A stretch of DNA of 64,000 nucleotides from positions 2,604,001 through 2,668,000 of the forward strand of contig NZ_JAZHRT010000001.1 in the NCBI RefSeq assembly GCF_036924535.1, in the 5' to 3' direction. How positions within the stretch are numbered: the first letter of the stretch is position 1; each line of letters begins with the position of its first letter. The notes below the pieces were generated by a model. The model saw only the letters and a program-made list of their open reading frames with translations. It was not told where the DNA came from and searched no databases. The position numbers were made by a program, and so were the translations under genes. This document shows, in pieces, positions 56,678-64,000 of this stretch. The DNA is from Bradyrhizobium sp. AZCC 2262. GTDB taxonomy: Bacteria > Pseudomonadota > Alphaproteobacteria > Rhizobiales > Xanthobacteraceae.

Positions 56678-57433
56678 GTGAGGCGACGTGAGTTCATCGC
56701 GCTCCTCGGCGGCGCGGCGGCAATCCGATCACTCGGCGCGCATGCGGAGCGCCCGCCAGCGCGGATCCTCTATTTCACATACTCGGCCGGCTACCGGCAC
56801 GATGTCATACCGCTGTCCAGGGCCGTCTTGACGCAGCTCGGAAGCAATTCGGGTGTCTTTGAAGTCACCGCAACGGAAGACACGTCTGAATTTTCCGCCG
56901 GAAACCTCGAGCGCTACGCCGCGGTGATGTTCTACACGTCAGGAGAACTTCCGATGCGCGAGGCGCAAAAGGCAGCTCTTCTCGACTTTGTGCGCTCGGG
57001 CCGCGGGTTCCTCGGGGTTCATTCCGCGACGGATACATTTTACACTTGGCCGGACTATCTCGATCTGGTCGGCGGCTACTTCAATGGTCATCCCTGGCAT
57101 CAGCCCGTGACAATCGAGGTGGTCGATCCCGGCGATCCGCTGGTGGGTTTTCTCGGGAATTCGTTGCATGTCGAGGACGAGATCTACCAGATCAGCGACT
57201 TCGATTACCGTGGATCACGCGTGCTCCTGCGCCTCGACCCAAGCTCGGTGGACCTTGGCAGGACCGGCGTGCATCAGCGGTTCTATGGTTGGCCTCTCGC
57301 ATGGACCCGACGCTACGGCGAGGGGCGGGTATTCTATACAGCGCTGGGCCACGAGCCGTCGGTCTGGCAGGACGCCCGCTACCAGCGAATCCTGGCGAAT
57401 GCTATCCTCTGGTCGATACGAAGGTCGCCCTAG
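56678..57433 (+). CDS. ThuA domain protein, Tat-exported
   Basis: A 251-residue protein starting MRRREFIALLGGAAAIRSLG, a Tat signal, then a ThuA-like class I glutamine amidotransferase fold: ILYFTYSAGYRHDVIPLSRA, YAAVMFYTSGELP, GRGFLGVHSATDTFYTWPDY, YGWPLAWTRRYGEGRVFYTALGH. ThuA-type proteins occur with sugar oxidoreductases; the exported form here suggests a periplasmic task. The start is GTG 56678 with GGAGGGA upstream. It follows the amidohydrolase by 92 bp and may be co-transcribed. Confidence 0.88.
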   Translation: MRRREFIALLGGAAAIRSLGAHAERPPARILYFTYSAGYRHDVIPLSRAVLTQLGSNSGVFEVTATEDTSEFSAGNLERYAAVMFYTSGELPMREAQKAALLDFVRSGRGFLGVHSATDTFYTWPDYLDLVGGYFNGHPWHQPVTIEVVDPGDPLVGFLGNSLHVEDEIYQISDFDYRGSRVLLRLDPSSVDLGRTGVHQRFYGWPLAWTRRYGEGRVFYTALGHEPSVWQDARYQRILANAILWSIRRSP

Positions 57434-57470
57434 CAAACGCCGCGACGCTTCGCATTTGCGCCAGAAGGCC

Positions 57471-58673
57471 TTACTGCTCTGGGAGCGAATGCTCGAGAAA
57501 AAAGCGAAGCATTTCCCTTGTTGCGTCCGGTCCTCGCGGATCGGTGTAGGAGCCCGCAGGGTTGCCTCCGGACCATGCGTGCCCGGCTCCGTGGATATTC
57601 CAGTGCTCCAATATTCCGCGTCCACTCGCGTCGCTCAGGATCGTTCTTGTATAGGCATGCCCTCCGGGTACTTGCCCGCGATGCACCTTCTTTTGCGTGC
57701 TCGTCGTTCCCAAAGACTGCTCAAGAATTTGATCGCCGTTGTTTGGATGAACGGTAGTGTCGCGATCGCCGTGAAAAACAATGGTCGGGACAGGTGGCCG
57801 GTCACCTGAAATTACCTTGTGATCGGACCCACCTTGTCGCATCGCGACAAGCGCAGACGGAAGGTCGGCAGCAACCCCGCACGCGAGGCCAGAATGGATA
57901 CCGATTGCCGCGTACAGATCGTTGTATGTTGCTCCCATGATGGCAGCAGCCGCCGCGCCGGCCGACAGTCCGCCCACATAGACGCGCTTTCGATCAACCA
58001 AATAGTCATCCATGATTTGGCGAGTGATGCCTGCGATCAGCGAGGGTTCGCCTCTGCCTCGCTGCTGGTCGGCTGTGCGAAACCAGTTCCAGCATTTGGC
58101 CCGGTTTGCCTGGCTGGGCTGCGCCGGATAGACCACGAAACAATTTTGCTCCTCCGCGAGAAAGTTCATCCTCGTGCCGGCGGCGAAATCATCCGGCGAC
58201 TGGGTACAGCCGTGAAGCATGACGACCAAGGGAAGCGGTTGCTCCCGATAGCGGCTCGGGATGAAGAGCCTGTAGGCACGGCTTCCCGCGGGACTGCTGT
58301 ACGTGCTTTCGATGAAGCGGGCGCACTCCGGCACGATGTCCGATGTGGACAGCGGAGCGCGCTTCATCACACCTCGCAGTCCGATCCCGGAGCGCCCCTC
58401 TTTGCGATCCGGTAACGCGCGGAGCATGCGCGGTTGTGCGGGGGTGGCTGACTCTGATTGCGGAGGGCTGTCCGTCTCCTCAACAGCATTGGCCTTCGCA
58501 TCAATGATGAGCGGTCCTGCAAGAGCGATGCGACCGCCGGTACGCGATGGTGCGTTTGGCGCACGCTCGCTGCGAAGCATGCGCTGAAGGAGCGCGGTGG
58601 CCTCAGCGAGTTGGCCCGCGCGCGTGAGGCGTGTCGCCTCCCGAATGATGTCCTGGTTCAGCATCGCCTTCAC
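57471..58673 (-). CDS. PHB depolymerase family esterase
   Basis: A 400-residue alpha/beta hydrolase. An N-terminal helical part (1-40, MLNQDIIREATRLTRAGQLA) and a variable linker precede the esterase domain from about 120: RLFIPSRYREQPLPLVVMLHGC, nucleophile in YVGGLSAGAAAA, Asp in FHGDRDTTV, His in GAGHAWSGG. No signal peptide, so it may act on intracellular polyhydroxyalkanoate or esters. The GTG start overlaps the upstream CopG-like gene stop (GTGA). The N-terminal helix also resembles a PHA-granule-associated segment, which is inference. Confidence 0.88.
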   Translation of the reverse strand: MKAMLNQDIIREATRLTRAGQLAEATALLQRMLRSERAPNAPSRTGGRIALAGPLIIDAKANAVEETDSPPQSESATPAQPRMLRALPDRKEGRSGIGLRGVMKRAPLSTSDIVPECARFIESTYSSPAGSRAYRLFIPSRYREQPLPLVVMLHGCTQSPDDFAAGTRMNFLAEEQNCFVVYPAQPSQANRAKCWNWFRTADQQRGRGEPSLIAGITRQIMDDYLVDRKRVYVGGLSAGAAAAAIMGATYNDLYAAIGIHSGLACGVAADLPSALVAMRQGGSDHKVISGDRPPVPTIVFHGDRDTTVHPNNGDQILEQSLGTTSTQKKVHRGQVPGGHAYTRTILSDASGRGILEHWNIHGAGHAWSGGNPAGSYTDPRGPDATREMLRFFLEHSLPEQ

Positions 58674-59089
58674 CGCGTTCTGTCGGCGAGGGCGGCCTTG
58701 ACCGCCGGACTGGCATGCAATGCGCCCAGTACGGAGACTGAGGCGATGGTGGCGCGAGCAAGCTCGGGCGTCACGTCTTGGGAGATGCTGGCAAGGCCCA
58801 GGACATTGATGTGCAGCATCTCGCCGGCGCGCTGCACCGCTTCGAGATCCTCGCGGCTGTAGTTTCGCAGTCCGAGGTCCAGACTTTTCCGGGCCGTTGA
58901 CTGCTTTACGACGTCGGCGTGACGTTCGAGCTGGTTCCGGATCGCCGTCCGGATGAAATCGGTACGGTTCGAGTAGAACCCTTCCTGAACCATGAGATCG
59001 ACGTGACCAAGGTCGACATAACCAAGATTGATCGTGATTTTTTCTGTTTCGGGCGGCCTGGGTCGAAATTCCCGGACATTATTCGCCAT
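58670..59089 (-). CDS. Ribbon-helix-helix (CopG-like) regulator
   Basis: A 139-residue protein. The N-terminal ribbon-helix-helix is read in KITINLGYVDLGHVDLMVQEGFYSNRTDFIRTAIRNQL; the C-terminal half is helical (LGLRNYSREDLEAVQRAGEM and on) and of unknown role. It is fused in translation to the PHB depolymerase family esterase gene (4-nt overlap), so it probably controls this pair. Several in-frame starts exist (59089, 59101, 59152); GGTGAGAACG favours 59089. Iterated CCATC boxes overlap the start region. Confidence 0.8.
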   Translation of the reverse strand: MANNVREFRPRPPETEKITINLGYVDLGHVDLMVQEGFYSNRTDFIRTAIRNQLERHADVVKQSTARKSLDLGLRNYSREDLEAVQRAGEMLHINVLGLASISQDVTPELARATIASVSVLGALHASPAVKAALADRTR

Positions 59090-59124
59090 CGTTCTCACCA
59101 TCTGTAAGCCATCTACCTGGATGG
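59086..59124. promoter_or_regulatory. Iterated CCATC boxes at the CopG-like gene start
   Basis: CCATC at 59086-59090, 59098-59102 and 59109-59113, then the inverse GATGG at 59120-59124: starts are 12, 11 and 11 bp apart, about one helical turn each. Ribbon-helix-helix proteins bind such phased short boxes. Autoregulation of the overlapping gene is inference. Two of the boxes include possible start codons, which raises the chance of coincidence. Confidence 0.4.
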
Positions 59125-59193
59125 CATATGGATGTCTCTGACGTATATTCAAGGGTACGAGCCATTGGGAAGTTTATTCCTGGCATCGCGGCC

Positions 59194-59282
59194 AGAGCGT
59201 TTTCCAGCGAAGGGGAGGCCGGTTCGCGTCAAGAAAATGCGTGAAGAGTCCCCGTTCCGATTCAATCGCAACGCGGGTTCTG
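59194..59282. repeat. Interspersed intergenic repeat, fourth copy
   Basis: Reads AGAGCGTTTTCCAGCGAAGG, GGCCGGTTCGCGTCAAGAAA, ATGCGTG and CCCGTTCCGATTCAATCGCA, matching the left and right blocks of the copies at 21711 and 28153. It lacks their GCATGCCCTCGGACT insert. It lies in the gap between the CopG-like gene and the binding protein gene. Confidence 0.7.
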
Positions 59283-59389
59283 ACTGATCTCCGCTGACCA
59301 GACATTCGTTGGGACGCCGACTGCCTTGCTTCCATAGGGGAGCAAGTCATGGACTGCCGCGACTCGTGCAGGGGGCGCCAACGGCGCCG

Positions 59390-60787
59390 CTATCCGCGGA
59401 TCACCGCATTGGCCTTCTCGGCGGCGTTGGTCATCGCAATCTTCGCCGGCCTCGTTCCGGAGACCACTTCATTCACGCCGATCATGAATGCGTCCAGGAT
59501 CGGTCTTGACTGCGGATGAAAAAGGATCGCCTTGGCGCGCTCGACATCGGCATTCTGCAGGTTGGTCAGCGCCGCCTCGGCCGCCTGTGCGCCGAACGCC
59601 TTCTTGAAGCCCTGGCTCGACCAGGCCGACACGCGTGTCGTCGCCAGCCCCGCTGCGGCGGTCCGCATCGAGGTCGGCTTGCTTGTCGCCCACAGCAGAA
59701 ACAGGAAAGCCGCCCGCTTGTTTCGCGACCTGGAATTGATGCACGCCTGCCAGTGCGACATGAAGGGCACGGACGTTCGACCAACGACATGCGGAAAGGC
59801 GGCGAACATGGCCTTGCCGGCAACGTGGCTTTTTGCCGGATTGGAGATGTCGGTCGCGAAATTGCTGCTGTCGATCGCCATCGCCGTCCTGCGCTGCAGG
59901 AAGTCGTCCAGCACATGGTACCATTCGTAGCCGCTCACGCCGCCAGGACCGGCTTGACGGAGCAACTGACCGTACATCTCGATGGCCGCGATTGCCTCGG
60001 GGCTGCCGAATGCGGCTTTGTTGTCGTCGACCATCGCCCCGCCATAGGAGAACAGGAAGGCCATGGCCGGCACGGACGAATTGCCGCCGGCTTGAGCCCG
60101 CATGGCGATCCCGGACATCTCGTCGGTCTTGATCGCGTTGGCGGTCGCCAGCAGCGCTTCGAAAGTTTGGGGAACCGCAAGGTTCTTGGCTGCCAGCGCC
60201 TCGCCGTTGATGAACAAGGTCACGGCCTCTGATGTGATCGGGATGGCGTAGCGTTCGCCGTCCCGCCACAACGGAAAGGCCCGGGCTGTCTTGAGAATGT
60301 CGTTTTCATCATACCAGCCGGGATCGGTTAGCGACTTGTCGGCATAATAGGCGTTCAGCGGCTCGACCCATCCGCCCGAGATACCCTGGCCATAGGTCGT
60401 GAACATGAAGACGTCGGGTGTGCTGTCGTGCCGGTTGAGCTGGATCGGCAGCGCGCCCAGATAAGTGGTCTCCAATCGGAAGTCGGTAACGAGGTTGATG
60501 CCGGTGAGCTTGGTGAAGTCAGGCAACAGCGGAACGATCGCGTTTGACCAGGGATGGATCGCGCCTGCGAGCGTGATCGTCTGCCCTGCAAATTGTTTCC
60601 AACCTATCGCGGCGTTGGCATAGGCGGCGACATCGTCGGCGAAACCCCACCGCGGCAGCATGGCAAGCGCCGGCAAGGCCACCCCCGCCGCGCCCAATGC
60701 CTTGACGAAGTTGCGTCGGCTGGCCGACTTTGGGCTGCGCGGCAACGCGTCACGCAACTTGTCACGCAACTTGTCATTTGGAGCCAT
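59390..60787 (-). CDS. ABC transporter extracellular binding protein (family 1), orphan
   Basis: A 465-residue family 1 solute-binding protein with a Tat signal (SRRNFVKALGAAGVALPALA, near residues 23-42). Motifs: ITLAGAIHPWSNAIVPLLPDF, PDVFMFTTYGQGISGGWVEPL, YAIPITSEAVTLFINGEAL, all typical of sugar or polyol binders. No permease or ATPase gene is adjacent. The N-terminus has a 12-bp tandem duplication giving DKLRDKLRD. AGGAG precedes the ATG. The ligand is unknown; it could serve as a sensor partner for the CHASE3 kinase encoded divergently. Confidence 0.88.
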   Translation of the reverse strand: MAPNDKLRDKLRDALPRSPKSASRRNFVKALGAAGVALPALAMLPRWGFADDVAAYANAAIGWKQFAGQTITLAGAIHPWSNAIVPLLPDFTKLTGINLVTDFRLETTYLGALPIQLNRHDSTPDVFMFTTYGQGISGGWVEPLNAYYADKSLTDPGWYDENDILKTARAFPLWRDGERYAIPITSEAVTLFINGEALAAKNLAVPQTFEALLATANAIKTDEMSGIAMRAQAGGNSSVPAMAFLFSYGGAMVDDNKAAFGSPEAIAAIEMYGQLLRQAGPGGVSGYEWYHVLDDFLQRRTAMAIDSSNFATDISNPAKSHVAGKAMFAAFPHVVGRTSVPFMSHWQACINSRSRNKRAAFLFLLWATSKPTSMRTAAAGLATTRVSAWSSQGFKKAFGAQAAEAALTNLQNADVERAKAILFHPQSRPILDAFMIGVNEVVSGTRPAKIAMTNAAEKANAVIRG

Positions 60788-61016
60788 GGGCTTGCTCCTG
60801 CCGGACGATCGGCCCTCACAACACGCGGGCGGGCCCTGACCGTGACGTTCTTGCCTCTTGCGAGGGGACCAACGGGCCGGTGTAATCTTGCGCGGTTGGA
60901 CTTGCCGGTTCCCGTCTCACCTATGCGGACCGCGGCTGTATTTTGATTATACTGGCGATACGCCGCGTCGGCATCAGAAAACAGCCGCGCACGCGAGCAT
61001 CGAAGACTTTAGGCCA

Positions 61017-63209
61017 ATGTCAGCTCCTCTGAGCCAGTCCTTTCGGTGGTTAGCTCGTCCGCTGGCATTGGTGGTCGCAGTTCTTCTAGCTGTAGTTGTC
61101 GCGGCCGGGTTTCTCGGCTTCCGATATTGGCAGGACCGACAAGCGGCCACGCTTGCGCAGGAGCGCGGCCGTCAGGTACTCGAGACGCTGGATCGGCTGC
61201 GGGCGGTCATCGCTGACGTCGAGGCGCAAAGGCGCGGCTATCTGCTGACGCTCGATCCGCAATATCTCAAGGCCTATGGCGTCTCCGATGAAAGCGTACG
61301 ACGGGATGCGCAGGCGCTCCAGGCGCTGGTAGCGGGCGATCCGCTGCAGAGCCATCGTGCCGGACATCTGGCGCTGACCGTCGCAGCAAAGCTGCGCGAG
61401 ATCGATGACATTGTCAAAACGGCCCGCACCTCCGGGCTGGCGACGCTGGCGATGATCCGCAGCCTGGACGAGATAAGGTCGCAGATCGACCAGATGGTGG
61501 ATCACGAGCGCTTCCTGCGCGTGGATCAGGAGAGGCGCGTCGAGGCACTCGAACAACGCAAGGCCTGGCTGATCGCGACCGCCATCATCATTGTCGCAAT
61601 CCTGGCAGGAGTGGCATTGGCGCTCGCACGGCTCGAAGCGACAAGGCGGCGCATGGCAATCGCAGAGAACATCGCGCTCCACGGCGATCTCCTGGCACGT
61701 GACAAGAAGATCCGGCGCCTGGTCGACGCCAACATCGTCGGCATCATCATCTGGGAGCTCGAAGGCCGCATTGTGGAGGCCAATGATGCGTTTCTCCATA
61801 TGTTGGGTTTCGACCGCGAGGATCTTGCATCGGGCCGGGTGCACCGGACGGACCTGACGCCGCCGGAATGGCGCGACCGCGACGCACACACCGTCGCAGA
61901 GCTGAGGCGGATCGGGACCGTCCAGCCATTCGAGAAAGAGTATTTTCGGAAAGACGGCAGCCGTGTGCCCGTGCTGCTCGGTGGGGTGATGTTCGAACAA
62001 AACCCAAACCAAGGCGTCAGTTTTGTCCTCGATCTGACCGAGCGCAAACGAGCGGAAGAGGCGCTGCGTCAGAGCGAGGAGCGCTTTCGCACCCTCGTGC
62101 AGTTCTCCTTCGACGTGTACTGGGAGACCGATGCGCAGCATCGCTTTAAGCACCAGGAGTTCGCGGAGAACCTTGCCGACGCGCCGGAGTTGGGCTCCGA
62201 GATCGGCAAGACGCGTTGGGAAGTGCCTTACCTGGAGCCTGATGAAGAGGCCTGGCGCAAGCACCGCGAGACGCTCGATGCCCACCTGCCGTTCCGTGAT
62301 TTCGAGCTCGCGCGGCCCGCCCCTGACGGGAGCAAGCGTTACGTCTCGGTCTCCGGGCTGCCGGTGTTTGACGATAAGGGGCGCTTTGTCGGTTATCGCG
62401 GCGTCGGGCGGCACATCACCGAACGCAGGCTTGCCGAAGAAGCCTTGCGTGCCGTGCAGGCGGAACTCGCGCACGCCAATCGAGTCACCGCGATGGGACA
62501 GTTGACGGCCTCGATCGCCCATGAGGTCAACCAGCCGATCGCCGCGACGGTGACCAACGCCCAGGCCGCCTTGCGCTGGCTGCGCGCTCAACCGCCCGAT
62601 CTCGGCGAGGTTCTCGACTCCCTCAGCCGTATCGTCGAGGACGGCAAGCGCGCCGGCAACGTCATCGCCGGCATCCGGGCCCTCATCAACAAGGTGCCGC
62701 CGCGGAAGGATCGGTTCGACCTCAACGAAGCTGTCCTCGAAACGATCGCGCTGACCCGCAGCGAAGTGCTCAATCATGGCATCTTGCTGCAGACCGAATT
62801 CGCGTCCCGGTTACCTATGGTGGAAGGCGATCGTACCCAGCTGCAGCAGGTGATCCTGAACCTGATCCTCAATGCCATTGAAGCCATGAGCGGCATCGAC
62901 GAGGGGAGGCGCGAACTTCGGATCACCACCGAGACAGAGGCCGACGGCGGCATACTCGTCACGGTTCGCGATTCCGGCCCGGGCCTGGATATGGCGGATG
63001 TCGAGCGCGTTTTCACGGCTTTTTACACGACGAAGCCCGAAGGCATGGGCATGGGCCTCGCGATCTGCCGGTCGATGGTCGAGGCTCACGGCGGAAGGAT
63101 GTGGGCGAGCGCGAATGAACCGCGGGGCGCCGTCTTTCAATTCACCCTGCCGCTGGAACGAGACGAGAGCATCCCGGTCCGGCGCGTCCTGTCCAATCCA
63201 GCCGCGTGA
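61017..63209 (+). CDS. CHASE3-PAS-PAS sensor histidine kinase
   Basis: A 730-residue kinase. A first membrane helix (about 14-36), a periplasmic CHASE3 domain (about 40-180), a second helix (about 185-206), two PAS domains (about 230-345 and 350-475), HisKA with the acceptor in SIAHEVNQPIAATVTN, and HATPase with QQVILNLILNAIEAM, VRDSGPGLD and GMGMGLAICRSMVEAHGG. The HEVNQPI H-box is typical of FixL/DctB-like kinases (HPK4). A cognate regulator is not within the window. The start at 61017 gives the first helix its normal position; a longer in-frame form from 60858 has no support. Confidence 0.92.
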   Translation: MSAPLSQSFRWLARPLALVVAVLLAVVVAAGFLGFRYWQDRQAATLAQERGRQVLETLDRLRAVIADVEAQRRGYLLTLDPQYLKAYGVSDESVRRDAQALQALVAGDPLQSHRAGHLALTVAAKLREIDDIVKTARTSGLATLAMIRSLDEIRSQIDQMVDHERFLRVDQERRVEALEQRKAWLIATAIIIVAILAGVALALARLEATRRRMAIAENIALHGDLLARDKKIRRLVDANIVGIIIWELEGRIVEANDAFLHMLGFDREDLASGRVHRTDLTPPEWRDRDAHTVAELRRIGTVQPFEKEYFRKDGSRVPVLLGGVMFEQNPNQGVSFVLDLTERKRAEEALRQSEERFRTLVQFSFDVYWETDAQHRFKHQEFAENLADAPELGSEIGKTRWEVPYLEPDEEAWRKHRETLDAHLPFRDFELARPAPDGSKRYVSVSGLPVFDDKGRFVGYRGVGRHITERRLAEEALRAVQAELAHANRVTAMGQLTASIAHEVNQPIAATVTNAQAALRWLRAQPPDLGEVLDSLSRIVEDGKRAGNVIAGIRALINKVPPRKDRFDLNEAVLETIALTRSEVLNHGILLQTEFASRLPMVEGDRTQLQQVILNLILNAIEAMSGIDEGRRELRITTETEADGGILVTVRDSGPGLDMADVERVFTAFYTTKPEGMGMGLAICRSMVEAHGGRMWASANEPRGAVFQFTLPLERDESIPVRRVLSNPAA

Positions 63210-63486
63210 GATCGCAGCTTCGCCGAGCCTCGCGCTGCGTAACTCGCTATGATCTCGATGCCCTCGGCGTCCTTCCGACTGTCAGCATCGCCGTCAACGC
63301 GGTGATCATCCTCGCCGACGGCAGCGGACCATGAACCTGATACGAGATGCCCGGCTGCCCGGTGCGTGTTTTCCGGCGAAGTTGGGGGTATACTGGGCCA
63401 GCTTTATCAGCGCGCCACCTCGCTCCAGCTGGTTTGCTCCTCAGCCCCCGAGTTGTCGCCCAGGTAGCCAGGCAGGAGTTGAAGCG
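63210..63486. other. Intergenic region between two sensor kinase genes
   Basis: 277 bp with no credible gene. I see no strong hairpin or repeat. AGGAG at 63474-63478 belongs to the next gene. Confidence 0.5.
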
Positions 63487-64000
63487 GTGACCGACGTTGA
63501 ATCGAAGCAGCGGCAGGACATCACATCGGCGTCCGATGCCGATCCTCTTTTTGGCCCGGTAGCCTCGGGGTCGTTGCGCTACCTTGCTTCCATTGCGATG
63601 ACCGCCCTCGCGACGGTCGTGGCTGTCGGTGCTGACAACACGGTGACGATCCCCAATCTATCCCTCGTATTTGTCGTGCCAGTGATCATCGCCGGCGTTA
63701 GTCTCGGCTTGGGTCCGGCACTCTGTTCGGCGATACTGGGTGCTCTCGCCTTCAATTTCTTCCTTACCGAGCCCCGCTACTCGCTGGCCGTCGACGACGC
63801 CGCGAACATCTGGGCGATTGGACTGCTGTTTGTCGTCGGCCTCATCGTGAGTGGCGTTGCCTTCACCTCCCGCCGGAGGGCGAGCGAGGCGGCACTGTTA
63901 AGAAGGCAGGCGGCTGTGCTGCAAGACTATAGCCGTGACGTCGTCGCAGCCGACAATATGACCGCGATCGTCTCCATCACTTCCAAGGCTCTTGCAGCAC
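63487..64000 (+). CDS. DUF4118 / KdpD-like sensor kinase, cut by window edge
   Basis: The reading frame from GTG 63487 stays open to the window end (171 residues). After a polar start come four hydrophobic helices in the DUF4118 pattern: LRYLASIAMTALATVVAV, LSLVFVVPVIIAGVSLGLGP, LCSAILGALAFNFFLTEPRY and IWAIGLLFVVGLIVSGVAF. The NFFLTEPRYS motif is typical of the membrane part of KdpD and related kinases. A coiled coil starts after RRRASEAALLRRQA; the kinase core would lie past the edge. AGGAG stands 8 nt before the GTG. Confidence 0.82.
   Translation, partial: MTDVESKQRQDITSASDADPLFGPVASGSLRYLASIAMTALATVVAVGADNTVTIPNLSLVFVVPVIIAGVSLGLGPALCSAILGALAFNFFLTEPRYSLAVDDAANIWAIGLLFVVGLIVSGVAFTSRRRASEAALLRRQAAVLQDYSRDVVAADNMTAIVSITSKALAA

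Noticed and set aside
60745..60775. Tandem 12-bp repeat (TCACGCAACTTG)
   Set aside because: It is inside the binding protein coding region and just gives a repeated KLRD; likely replication slippage, not a functional element.

Overview
The window is high-GC chromosomal DNA from an alphaproteobacterium, most likely Bradyrhizobium or a close relative in the Nitrobacteraceae. This rests on gene content (two adjacent kup genes, class II DAHP synthase, cimA after cysS, DUF2865, many Tat-exported binding proteins), several families of intergenic palindromic repeats I associate with Bradyrhizobium, and CtrA-type TTAA-N7-TTAA sites. I saw no tRNA, rRNA, CRISPR array, insertion sequence or prophage. 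The window is mostly core and transporter genes, with a more accessory stretch from about 46.8 kb to the right edge.

Layout. 0-4.7 kb: the cut end of a flavin reductase gene, divergent from a MarR regulator across a strong inverted repeat; two small membrane proteins; a minus-strand group of histidine kinase, DUF1289 and retropepsin-like protease. 4.9-12.5 kb: a 3-hydroxyisobutyrate-dehydrogenase-like enzyme, a VOC protein, the Fe-S carrier Mrp, then a TRAP system made of two tandem Tat-exported binding proteins facing one dctQM permease pair across a shared terminator. 12.8-21.7 kb: moaA, a lipoprotein with a CtrA-like site upstream, gph, an SDR, rpiA, a DUF2059 protein, gor, two small ORFs, a 3-hydroxyacyl-CoA dehydrogenase and a ketopantoate-reductase-like protein. 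22.2-23.5 kb: a cytoplasmic trypsin-fold protease overlapping a 78-residue gene that repeats a motif of the protease's own N-terminal domain. 23.5-34.3 kb: alpha/beta hydrolase, class II DAHP synthase, dgkA, nadE, a DUF2865 protein, a Cys-rich secreted protein, then the overlapping set cysS, a 37-residue membrane protein, GNAT and cimA. 34.4-46.8 kb: LOG-family protein, Atm1-type ABC exporter, psd-pssA, an RraA-like protein with a Bug binding protein, motAB-like stator genes and kup1-kup2.

46.8-64 kb: a Cys-rich DUF6151 protein, an uncharacterised membrane protein, a PhnB-like VOC protein, an unusual GH13 enzyme, and a minus-strand operon of a PQQ alcohol dehydrogenase, a c-type cytochrome and a periplasmic binding protein (a XoxF-G-J-like arrangement). 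Divergent from this operon are a Tat amidohydrolase and a ThuA protein. Then follow a CopG-esterase pair, an orphan ABC binding protein and two sensor kinases, the last cut by the window edge.

How the genes fit together. The PQQ dehydrogenase should pass electrons to the downstream cytochrome in the periplasm, with the binding protein as an accessory; its active site carries the extra Asp typical of lanthanide-dependent enzymes but lacks the usual adjacent-cysteine pair. The TRAP genes probably import an organic acid. psd and pssA complete phosphatidylethanolamine synthesis. cimA and the DAHP synthase feed isoleucine and aromatic amino acid synthesis. The least explained items are the protease plus small-protein pair, the disulfide-less PQQ dehydrogenase cluster, and the CtrA-like sites.
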